Source: Deltaproteobacteria bacterium (GTDB lineage Bacteria; SAR324; XYD2-FULL-50-16). From it: DNA of 64,000 bases. The notes under the pieces were generated by a model. The model was not told where the DNA came from and ran no database searches. It saw only the letters and a list, made by a program, of their open reading frames with translations. The stretch's first letter is position 1, and each line of letters begins with the position of its first letter. This document shows positions 1 through 8,577 of the stretch, in pieces. Position numbers and translations under genes: made by a program. The stretch lies in the NCBI GenBank assembly GCA_018645005.1, contig JABGPJ010000110.1, forward strand, positions 1-64,000, read 5' to 3'.

Positions 1-1282
1 GTTCGACTGGATACTCCTTTGTGTATCCATAGCCGCCGTATACTTGAACGCTATGGCTGCACACTTCCCATGCTTTGTCAGTGATATACCCTTTAATAAT
101 AGGAGTCAGGATTTTGATGATTTTCGTTGTCAGCTGCTTTTCCTCTTCATCATTTGAGGTTGCAACGGTGTCAAAACAAGATCCTGAATAATAAATCAGG
201 CTGCGCATCCCTTCGATATATGCCTTTATGGTCAACAGTTGCCGTCTGACGTCCGGATGTTGACTGATGGGAACCCCAGCTGCCTCTGGCGCTTTTACGT
301 TGGCCCCCTGAATCCTCTTTCTGGCATAGTTCAATGCACTAAGATAGGATGTGGTAGCAAGGCAGAATCCTTGTTGACCGACCAGTTGTCGGGCCTCATT
401 CATCATGACGAACATGCCACTCATACCTTTGTTCTCAGTTCCTAAAAGTGTTCCCAGACACTGGTTTTTGCCACCCAGTGTTTAAGAGGCAGTTGAATTA
501 CCGTGCAGCCCAATTTTCTCTTCAATTCCTGTACAAACGACATCGTTGAACTCGCCCAGACTACCATCCTGATTGACACGGTATTTAGGGACCAGAAAAA
601 GAGAGATCCCACTGGTGCCCGCAGGTGCGCCTTCGATGCGTGCCAGAACCGGATGGATAATGTTTTCAGTCAGGTTGTGTTCTCCACCGGAGATGAAAAT
701 CTTGTTTCCGGTGATACTATATGTTCCGTCATCGTTCTTCTTGGCACTCGTAATCAGAGCGCCGACGTTTGAGCCAGCTTCCGGCTTGGTTAACAGCATA
801 GTTCCTGCCCATTCAGCAGACATCATCTTTTTTAGATACAATCGCTTTTGCTCCTCTGTCCCGAAATGCCCAACAAGCTTGGCTGCACCGTGTGTCAACC
901 CGTTATACAACATGAAAGATAGATTTCCACCTGTGAAAAATTCATTAGCTACCAGGGAGAGTGTATGAGGCATCCCGCCACCGCCGCATTCATCCGGATC
1001 ATCTGACATGGCCAGCCAATCACCTTTTCTGTGCAGTTCATAAAATTTATGAAACGATTCGGGCACTTTTACCGTTCCATTCTCGAAAACACACCCTTCA
1101 TCTCTCAATTCTTGTGTGGGTAGCATTTCTTTTATTGCGAGTTGGCGAGCTTCAGAGATTATCATATTGATCATTTTTTTGTTGAAGTCAGCAAACTTCT
1201 CATGTTCACTCAGTTTTTCGATCTCCATCTGCTCATACAGGACAAATTCAATATCTCTTAGATCTGCAATTTATTGTGCTAT
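1..1282 (-). pseudogene. Acyl-CoA dehydrogenase (long form with AcylCoA_DH_N-type N-terminus), truncated by the window edge and carrying several point lesions
   Basis: ORF 482-1228 (-) reads LTKPEAGSNVGAL...IFISGGEHNLTENIIHPVLARIEGAPAGTSGISLFLVPK...GIEEKIGLHGNSTAS, then TAA (482-484). The same frame continues to the window edge as TLGGKNQCLGTLLGTENKGMSGMFVMMNEARQLVGQQG...YGGYGYTKEYPVE. Upstream of the first ATG the frame reads ATA GCA CAA TAA ATT GCA GAT CTA AGA GAT ATT = (I)AQ*IADLRDIEFVLYEQ. Confidence 0.85.
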
Positions 1283-1632
1283 AAAACGTCACCCCCTGTT
1301 TAATTTCTGATTGACTATTTATCCGATCTCTCGGTGCCTGTTACAGTAATAATATTTCCCAGAAAAAAGTGACATTTCTGACGATTGTTCAGACATATCT
1401 TCCACCCCAATTCACTGATAATATCGGGATGTAATTACGTAGATTATCGCATCCAAATGTACTGATTCTGAAGGTGTCAGTCGATCTGGTTCTCTTTTTT
1501 GCATGATTGACACTGTATAAAAAGTCAAGAATGCTCTTTAAGTAAGTATGTCTTTGACCACAAAATGCGGTATCGCTTTAATTAAAGGATGGAGGGAGCG
1601 ATTTGGGTAACAAATAGAAAAAAGAACCGAAA

Positions 1633-2862
1633 TCATAGGGCAGGTTGATAAGGAAGGAAGATGCTGAAGGTAGCGCCCCCATGGGGGTTGTTTTCGGCAC
1701 TGATAAATCCGTTATGCTGTGTGACGATTTCGCTGCAGATGGCCAGTCCAAGACCTGTCCCACCCGCGCCTGTTTTTGTGCGAGTGCTTTGACTGAACTT
1801 TTCGAAGATCGTATCAAGCTCGTTCTCTGGAATCCCAACGCCTTGATCAGCAATAGAGATTTTCAAGCCCGGAACCTTTTTATCCGGCATTTTTAAATCT
1901 TCCGCTGCAAACTGAATCTCTATCTGTCTGCCTTCAGGCGTGAACTTGATGCCGTTTGACAGTAAATTTCGAAAAACCTGCTCGATGCGTATATTGTCAC
2001 AGATAATTGTTGTCAGGATATTCGAACTCGGGATTTTGAAATCAAGTTGAATCGTTTTTTCTTCAAGCTGCTGGTGCATGTCCGTAATAGTATTCTTCAG
2101 AATCCAGGTTAAATCATATTCTTCCATATAATAGGCCATCTTCCCAGATGTCATGAGAGAGAGATCCATTAAATCATTCAATAATACCATCAACCTGTTG
2201 CCACTGTCGTATATCTTGCTAAAAAAACTCGCCAACTTCTCCTTGGGCGCGGTCTCTATCTTTGTCATCCCAAACTTGGAAAAGTTCAAAATTTGATGCA
2301 TGGGTGTTCTAAGTTCGTGAGACATATTTGTTAGAAATTCGCTTTTTGCCTGGTTGGCTCTCTCAGCGGACTCTTTAGCTTCTTTCAAATCCCCTGTTTG
2401 CGCGGCTACCATATTTTCCAGATCTGTTTGATGTAGTCGTAGCGTTTCTTCTGCAGACTTGTATCGAGCTTCACTGGTTCGAAGTTGTTTTTCAATCGCT
2501 TTTCGACTGAGTGTGATATCGATGGCGACCTGCAATTCAATCTGTTTGATCGGTTTGAACAGGTATCCATAGGGGGACAAGCCTGTTGCCCGGTCAATGG
2601 TCTCTTCGTCGGTATGGGAAGTGAGAAAAATAATGGGGATGTTTTGTTCTTTTAATATTTCCTGAGCTGTTCGGATTCCGTCATAATCACCCGGTATGGA
2701 GATGTCCATGAGAATGATGTCTGGTTTGACAGTTTTTACAAGACGAATTGCCTCCTCTCCGCTACAAGCCTCTGCTGCTATTTCATATTGAAGGTTAAGC
2801 AGGTAGGTTTTGATCAGAGATAATATTATAGCCTCATCTTCAACAATCATAATTCTGGACAT
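1633..2862 (-). CDS. Response regulator receiver - histidine kinase hybrid (REC + HisKA + HATPase_c)
   Basis: N-terminal REC domain (MIVEDEAIIL..DIILMDISIPG..FLTSH..FKPI), then MSHELRTPMHQILNF H-box and N/G boxes (RNLLSNGIKFTPEG; IADQGVGIPENELDTIFEKF; GTGLGLAICSEIV). Start taken at MSRIMIVEDE. Confidence 0.93.
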   Translation of the reverse strand: MSRIMIVEDEAIILSLIKTYLLNLQYEIAAEACSGEEAIRLVKTVKPDIILMDISIPGDYDGIRTAQEILKEQNIPIIFLTSHTDEETIDRATGLSPYGYLFKPIKQIELQVAIDITLSRKAIEKQLRTSEARYKSAEETLRLHQTDLENMVAAQTGDLKEAKESAERANQAKSEFLTNMSHELRTPMHQILNFSKFGMTKIETAPKEKLASFFSKIYDSGNRLMVLLNDLMDLSLMTSGKMAYYMEEYDLTWILKNTITDMHQQLEEKTIQLDFKIPSSNILTTIICDNIRIEQVFRNLLSNGIKFTPEGRQIEIQFAAEDLKMPDKKVPGLKISIADQGVGIPENELDTIFEKFSQSTRTKTGAGGTGLGLAICSEIVTQHNGFISAENNPHGGATFSIFLPYQPAL

Positions 2863-2937
2863 AGACAACCTCTGATTGTGTTTGCGATCCACTTCTGAAT
2901 AACCGCTTAATGATAATTCGTTTATTTGCTCAGGAGG

Positions 2938-3228
2938 TTAAAATCCGTTAAACCAAGGTATAACTTTCAACCCGCTTTCCGGAAGGGAAGAGTCAAAATC
3001 GATGGTACTTTTATGAATATATAGCTTATCTTTCTTTCTAAAAAGGATTTGGATTCCATCAACGACAATCCTGTTATCCCCCTCATTTTGTTCGTCCAGA
3101 ACAATTTTTAGTCGACTCCCTTTTCACCCCAATCCGCAGAAAACAATCCGACACGAGTTGATGCCGCGGTTCCTCAGAATTAATGTCAGTTGGGTCTTTG
3201 CCTTCTCGGTGATACTGACCTCTATCAT
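2938..3228 (-). CDS. HesB/IscA-like protein with in-frame TGA, candidate selenoprotein (U35), 96 aa
   Basis: The frame reads MIEVSITEKAKTQLTLILRNRGINSCRIVFCGLG-[TGA]-KGSRLKIVLDEQNEGDNRIVVDGIQILFRKKDKLYIHKSTIDFDSSLPESGLKVIPWFNGF*, with TGA at 3124-3126 and TAA at 2938-2940. TGA aligns with the conserved Cys of HesB 'GGCSGPRL..LDE'. SD AAGGA lies 8 nt before the ATG. Confidence 0.82.
3088..3104 (-). promoter_or_regulatory. Candidate bacterial SECIS stem-loop
   Basis: Minus-strand UUGUUC-UGGAC-GAACAA: perfect 6-bp stem, 5-nt loop with G at loop position 2. Stem starts 19 nt and loop 25 nt after the UGA, matching bacterial SECIS geometry as generally described. Confidence 0.6.
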
Positions 3229-3427
3229 TTCGTGAGTCCTTGTCTGACCTGGTTGCCTGTTAATTGAAGAATATTCAGCTTGAGGCTTCTTTTTATTCAT
3301 CCTGATAATGGAAGCCCTCATTTATAAAGACCAATTATAGCTGTTGCTGGATTGAATTTCCATGGAAAAACGCGGGGACGACATCAAGTCGGAGATATTC
3401 GGATGGTTTTCGGGCCAGTAGTCGAAA

Positions 3428-3460
3428 TACACATCGGGAAGCAATGAGTCCCGATGTGTA
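3428..3460. terminator. Perfect 12-bp hairpin downstream of the HU gene
   Basis: TACACATCGGGA-AGCAATGAG-TCCCGATGTGTA, just 3' of the minus-strand HU stop. Confidence 0.6.
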
Positions 3461-3470
3461 CTAACACAGA

Positions 3471-3785
3471 TCACTTCTTCTTTTTCTTGCCTTTCTTCTT
3501 TGCTGCGACTGCTTCACAAAGATTTTTCCCTGGCCTGAATTTCGGGACGACTTTGGCGGGAATGCTCATTTTCTTGCCTGTCTGGGGATTGCGGCCCGTG
3601 CGTGCGGCACGTTTCGCGGTTGTAAAAGTACCAAAGCCAATAAGCGTCACATTTTTTCCTTTGGACAGGGATTCCTTAATGTGCAGCATGGTGGCATTAA
3701 CTGCCTTTTCTGTTTTAGCTTTTGTCAGATCAGCATCTTTTGCGACAAGAGCGATCAATTCAGCTTTTGTTAAATTTTTGCTCAT
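3471..3785 (-). CDS. HU-family DNA-binding protein with Lys-rich tail
   Basis: MSKNLTKAELIALVAKDADLTKAK..VTLIGFGTFTTAKRAARTGRNPQTGKKMSIPAKVVPKFRPGKNL..KKKGKKKKK. Confidence 0.97.
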   Translation of the reverse strand: MSKNLTKAELIALVAKDADLTKAKTEKAVNATMLHIKESLSKGKNVTLIGFGTFTTAKRAARTGRNPQTGKKMSIPAKVVPKFRPGKNLCEAVAAKKKGKKKKK

Positions 3786-4578
3786 TTTTTCTCCAGTCAG
3801 TAATGTCAAAGGATTTTGACGTTACGTTATTGGTTTAAAGCTAGTGAAGAAAGGTTGATAAGAGGTTTATACAGTCAAATTGATAAAGTCAAACTTTTTT
3901 TGTAATTTATTAAAAAATATATCCAATAAATCAGATTGTTATCAGGAAAAAATAAGATAGAATACCTATGAACCCTTTTTCTAAAGGGCTTAAGGAGAAT
4001 TACTACCCTGTGAAATCCTGTTTGACGGAGCTCTAGCAATGTTTAAAAAAATTAAATGGATATTTCAGAGGAAACTGCAAAAAACGGGAAAATGCAATAA
4101 AACCGGGATACTAACTTATTCTGAAATTAGATGGTTTTTTTGACATGATATATGCATCTTGGGATATTTAGATTAATTTATTGTTATATAAAGTAATTGT
4201 GTTTGATTATTCGACGAAATCGTCAGATTGTTCGACAAATCGGAAACAGAATCGAATGAGAAAATTCAATAAACGTCCGAATTTCCGTTTGAAAATAACC
4301 CTGCTGGACTTTCAGGAGGTCGTTTTTAGAAATTCCGAAGAGGATTTAGATCGGGATGGATTTCTTATAGCCAGGTGTTTTGCTGATTCGATGTTGGGAA
4401 CTCATTCCTGTATCTGTCCTGAAACATCGGGTTCAGTGAAATTGAAAAGGGTTTTTCGGAAATTGTAACGTCGGCAGGGGTTAAATTACTTGCCGAGAAT
4501 GGTGCCAGGCCGTTATAGATGAACTGTGATGGCCAGTAGCACAATGATATTTGTTAAACTCCAAACCGCGAGAAAGCC

Positions 4579-5523
4579 ATGAAAAAGGTGATTCTACTTT
4601 TCAGCCTCTGCTTCTTTTTAAGCAGTATCCTGTACGCTGCATCAAAGGATCCAGTCGCTGTATTGTTTCAAGTAAAGGGAAAAGTTGAGTATACGAAAAA
4701 CGGACGCAAGTGGAAAAAAATCCGGCACAGTAAGTTTCTGTTTGCCGGTTACCAGATCAGATCTGGTAACAATAGTTCCGCCAGGATCACCATCCAGGAA
4801 AGCGGCAAAAATTTACAACTTGGCGCATCTGCTCATTTTGATGTCGTAGCCAACGGTTTGCAACCTAGAAAGGGGAAGCTGACTGTACGTGACTCTTCCA
4901 GTAAGCTGGCAACGGGCTTAATGAAACGATTTACCAAATCCCAAACCTACACCACCGTCAGACGGAGCCTGGAGAATAAAGCCGGAGTCAGAATTAATAC
5001 TGTTCGTAAAGTCTCTCTCACAGATGCTTATCCTTACCTCGCCTGGGAGAATCCAGGCAGTAAGTACAATTTTGAACTGAAGATCGGGCAGCAAACCCAG
5101 CAGATCTCGTCAACTTCCGATTTGATAGTCAGGGCCAGGATCAGCCCTTTCAAAGGAACAAAGAATTATCATATTAATGTTCTCGAAAACGGCAAAGTTG
5201 TCGCCTCTCTGCAGCCTTATAAGAGTAGAGGCGAAATGAAAAATCATAGTCTTACCTGGCTCGGAGATGCGCAGAAAGCAGATTTAGAGGGAAAAATCGA
5301 TGATATCAGGGAGACCTATGGTGCAAAATCCTTTATGCTTGGCAGCCTTTTCGAAAAACAGGACATGTGGGTTGCTGCTATGGATCAGTACCAAGCCTAC
5401 TTGAATGACAATCCTGATGATATCGAGATGACCCCTTATCTCTTCAGGGTTTATAAAAGACTGAAGCTGAACAAGCAATATAAGGAAGGACTTATCAACT
5501 GGCAAAAAGCCATGAAAGAGTAA
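4579..5523 (+). CDS. Exported FecR-domain protein with C-terminal TPR-like segment
   Basis: Signal peptide MKKVILLFSLCFFLSSILYAAS; FecR-like VAVLFQVKGKVEYTKNGRKWKKI..LFAGYQIRSGNNSSARI..LGASAHF; TPR-like C-terminus. Confidence 0.75.
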   Translation: MKKVILLFSLCFFLSSILYAASKDPVAVLFQVKGKVEYTKNGRKWKKIRHSKFLFAGYQIRSGNNSSARITIQESGKNLQLGASAHFDVVANGLQPRKGKLTVRDSSSKLATGLMKRFTKSQTYTTVRRSLENKAGVRINTVRKVSLTDAYPYLAWENPGSKYNFELKIGQQTQQISSTSDLIVRARISPFKGTKNYHINVLENGKVVASLQPYKSRGEMKNHSLTWLGDAQKADLEGKIDDIRETYGAKSFMLGSLFEKQDMWVAAMDQYQAYLNDNPDDIEMTPYLFRVYKRLKLNKQYKEGLINWQKAMKE

Positions 5524-5550
5524 GCTTTTCGAACGATCTCCCACCTTAAA

Positions 5551-5572
5551 AAAGGGGGCCTTAGCCCCCTTT
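5551..5572 (+). terminator. Hairpin terminator after the FecR/TPR gene
   Basis: AAAGGGGGC-CTTA-GCCCCCTTT 27 nt after the stop. Confidence 0.75.
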
Positions 5573-6040
5573 GAATCATTCCGCACATGACCGTCATTTT
5601 TCCTGCAGAACTTATTTGTCAATCAACTGAAATGAATCAGGTTTAAACTCAACTGTCACACCGTTATACTTATTCCGATATTCTTTTACCGGACTTGTTT
5701 TATCTGCTAAATTTATCCAATTATTAATCTTCTTTGTCTTTCTCTCGTTGAAAACGGCTTTGAGAGGCTGCGGTTTGGGAAAAAAACTCCAGATCATGGG
5801 TTGTGTAATTTGGAATGGAAATAATTGTTGAAGGGATTAAGAAAGAGTTGAAAATCCTGCCTATTACAGTATAATCGGTGCAGCAAGACACTAATTCATC
5901 CGGCATTAAGGGACAGCAGTCTCCTAATTCAGGGCAGATTTTTTGGCTCCGGAAACGACGTTCCCGGCGTTGCTAACTGTCGATCAGTCGATTACCAATA
6001 GGGTCGTCTTTGACAGAAAAAACGACTCCAGTGAGGTGGA

Positions 6041-6940
6041 ATGAGCTACTTTGACTATACCGATCTTAAGCATTTTGTTCATGATCAGGAAATGATTGAA
6101 CTATTATGTTACGACAAAACGTTTGAAGAGTTGCTTGAGCTGTTTACAAAAGATGATTTTCTGCAGATCGATGATCGCATGAGCATACCATTTTTTGCTG
6201 AAATCAGGGACTATCGTGGTGCTATCGAGGTGGATAGTCCTGATAGTAAATGGCTTGTGAAGCCGATTCGGGGGGATGATCAAATTGAGACGGAAATGGC
6301 GATGATCGTATACTTCATTGACATCTTCACTCAATCGCTGTCGGTGCCTGCCATTTTAACCAAAATCGATGGCACACTATACAGGGCTACAAAAATGATC
6401 ATGAAGGCAGAGCAGCTCTCGGGGGCCAACTATACTGTCTATCCTGAGCTGCAGGAACAACTGTTGCTGGATATGATCAATCGATGGATTTATTGTGACG
6501 AAGACCGCAATCCCAACAACTATTTGATTCGGTATAACTCAAAAAATCAGAATCTCATTCTGGCCATCGATTTTGGTAACTGTGATCTGCTGGCGGAAGA
6601 GATCAAGATCAAGGGACTGGCAAAGGAGTTCGGTTGGCAGCGAAAAGAAAAAACGCGTTACCTGACACCCCTAAAAAGTGAACATTTTTTGAAATACGGC
6701 ATGGACTTTTATGAGATGCGGTTTAGATATTTTGAAAAGCTGACCGATGATTTTCTTATGACTTTGGGGCTGAAGGCACTTCGTTTTGAAACGGAAAAAG
6801 AGCGCTATGCTCAGATAATTACAAAAAATATTTTACGAAGAATCGGTTACGTGCACAAGTACTTCACTGCAAAAATCCCAAGTGTGCATGAAGAAAACGT
6901 CGTTGACAGCGGCATGGGAAAGACATTTCAGAGTTTGTGA
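6041..6940 (+). CDS. Atypical kinase-like protein (PI3K/HipA-like fold suspected)
   Basis: Ordered kinase-like motifs: WLVKPI (Lys), ETEMAM (Glu helix), YRATKMI (hinge-like), DEDRNPNNYLI (catalytic loop-like), LAIDFGNC (DFG-like). Confidence 0.5.
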   Translation: MSYFDYTDLKHFVHDQEMIELLCYDKTFEELLELFTKDDFLQIDDRMSIPFFAEIRDYRGAIEVDSPDSKWLVKPIRGDDQIETEMAMIVYFIDIFTQSLSVPAILTKIDGTLYRATKMIMKAEQLSGANYTVYPELQEQLLLDMINRWIYCDEDRNPNNYLIRYNSKNQNLILAIDFGNCDLLAEEIKIKGLAKEFGWQRKEKTRYLTPLKSEHFLKYGMDFYEMRFRYFEKLTDDFLMTLGLKALRFETEKERYAQIITKNILRRIGYVHKYFTAKIPSVHEENVVDSGMGKTFQSL

Positions 6941-7021
6941 GAGGGACTGAGGGCATTTGTTCCAATTAAAACCACATAAATTTTTCACTGAAGAAAAAAC
7001 TATTCGAAAGGAGAAGACCTA

Positions 7022-7942
7022 ATGAGACTGTTAACCCGCGCTGATTTCGATGGTCTGGCCTGCGCATCACTGTTGGCTGAAAAGGGGGTTGTCGATGAGT
7101 ATTTTTTTGTTCATCCCAGAGATATTCAAGCAGGGAAAATTGCAGTATCGGACAATGACATACTTGCCAATGTTCCCTATACCGTTGGTTGTGGACTCTG
7201 GTTTGCCCATCATTCGAATGAGGAGACGCGGATTGAAGTCGAAAAAATGAATTTTGAAGGAGCTTCTCGTCAGGCGCCTAGCACAGCACAGGTAATCTGG
7301 GACTATTTTGGAGGGGAAGAGACGTTTGGTGATCATTTTCTCCCCTTGGTGGGAGCAGCCAACAAGGTGAACGCTGCGGTTCTGTCCCTGGATGATATCT
7401 TACTGGCGGAAGAGTGGATTCTACTGGCATTTGTTATCGACCCACGCACTGGATTGTCTCAGATAGATGACTACAAAATTTCAAACGACCAGTTTTTTCT
7501 GGATATGATTGACTACTGTCGGACCAAGACCATCGAGGAGATTTTGCAGATCCCTGATGTGCAGGAGAGAGCCAATCGATACAATGAGCAGCAGATCCTT
7601 TTTAAAGACATGTTGCGCAGGTGCTGTCAAAATGAAAGAAATGTTGTCGTCACGAATCTTTTAAATGAAGATACCGTTTATTGTGGAAACCGGTTCATCG
7701 TTTTCGCCAGTCATCCGGATCAGAATATCGAAATCAGGCTTGAATGGGATGAAAAACGGGAAAACGTCTCTATTTCCTGCGGACACAGCATTCTGAATCG
7801 AACGAGCCGCACCGATGTGGGAAAGCTCATGTTTGAATTCGATGGGGGTGGACATGAAAAAGCGGGTTCCTGCCGGGTTGCCAAGGATCAATGGCAGAAA
7901 GCCCTGGAACATATCTTGGAGAAAATGAAGCAGGACGGCTAA
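7022..7942 (+). CDS. DHH/DHHA1-family exopolyphosphatase-like protein with degenerate DHH site
   Basis: LLTRADFDGLACASLL, GLWFAHHSNEE (DHH to AHH), VIDPRTGLSQ, GNRFIVFASHPDQNIEIRLEW, DHHA1 motif FDGGGHEKAGSCR. Confidence 0.85.
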   Translation: MRLLTRADFDGLACASLLAEKGVVDEYFFVHPRDIQAGKIAVSDNDILANVPYTVGCGLWFAHHSNEETRIEVEKMNFEGASRQAPSTAQVIWDYFGGEETFGDHFLPLVGAANKVNAAVLSLDDILLAEEWILLAFVIDPRTGLSQIDDYKISNDQFFLDMIDYCRTKTIEEILQIPDVQERANRYNEQQILFKDMLRRCCQNERNVVVTNLLNEDTVYCGNRFIVFASHPDQNIEIRLEWDEKRENVSISCGHSILNRTSRTDVGKLMFEFDGGGHEKAGSCRVAKDQWQKALEHILEKMKQDG

Positions 7943-8266
7943 AGAGTGACGACGTTGACCATGCTGCAAACCAGTTTTGGGGTACATTTCAGAGAGTCCT
8001 GAAAGTACTGAACCATAACATGTATCCCTACCTCCCATACTCCAGAATTTCTGAAAAACCACGGCTTATCAATGCACAAATCGACTCCTGGCTTTCAATT
8101 GACAGGCTATCTCACAGATGAACGAGCCTTCATTTTCGCGGGTCCGGAGCAACCAAACCAACTTTTTTGTTTGACTTAAGAATCAATAACGTCTAAAAAA
8201 ACTCTACATAGACGCAACCAAAAGGGTTGGTTTAATTTTGGTTTAACACCTTTAAAAAAATCCGCT

Positions 8267-8293
8267 GATGTAAACAAAAATTGTGCTTACATC
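8267..8293. repeat. Inverted repeat upstream of the giant envelope gene
   Basis: GATGTAAACAA-AAA-TTGT(GC)TTACATC, 11-bp stem with a 2-nt bulge. Confidence 0.5.
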
Positions 8294-8577
8294 AATAAAA
8301 CCCTGTTTTTCATCGATCAACGACTATCGAAACTGTAATATTCTTAAGACCTTGTCCACTATTTCCAGGGGAAGGGAATCGAAAAGTGACGATAAATTCT
8401 GCGCCACGCTGGGCGAAAGCAATGAAAGGCCGTTGACGCATACATCCGGATGACCTGATCTTGGCACTTTCCTTATTTGATTGGTTACCGAATTCTGTTT
8501 GTTCGGTAATGTGAACAACTTATCCCAACAAACATCTTTTTTCGAGCGTTGGATTCCAAAACTGAGGCGAGACTGTT

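Noticed and set aside
482-484. ACAD internal stop as possible recoding/selenocysteine
   Set aside because: The codon is TAA, not TGA, and homologues appear to carry a Leu-type residue here; point-mutation decay is simpler.
3454-3819. 121-aa plus-strand ORF opposite HU
   Set aside because: Antisense shadow of the highly conserved HU gene.
4181-4468. 95-aa ORF in the HU-FecR gap
   Set aside because: No recognisable domain, no convincing ribosome-binding site, AT-rich surroundings; not supported as coding.
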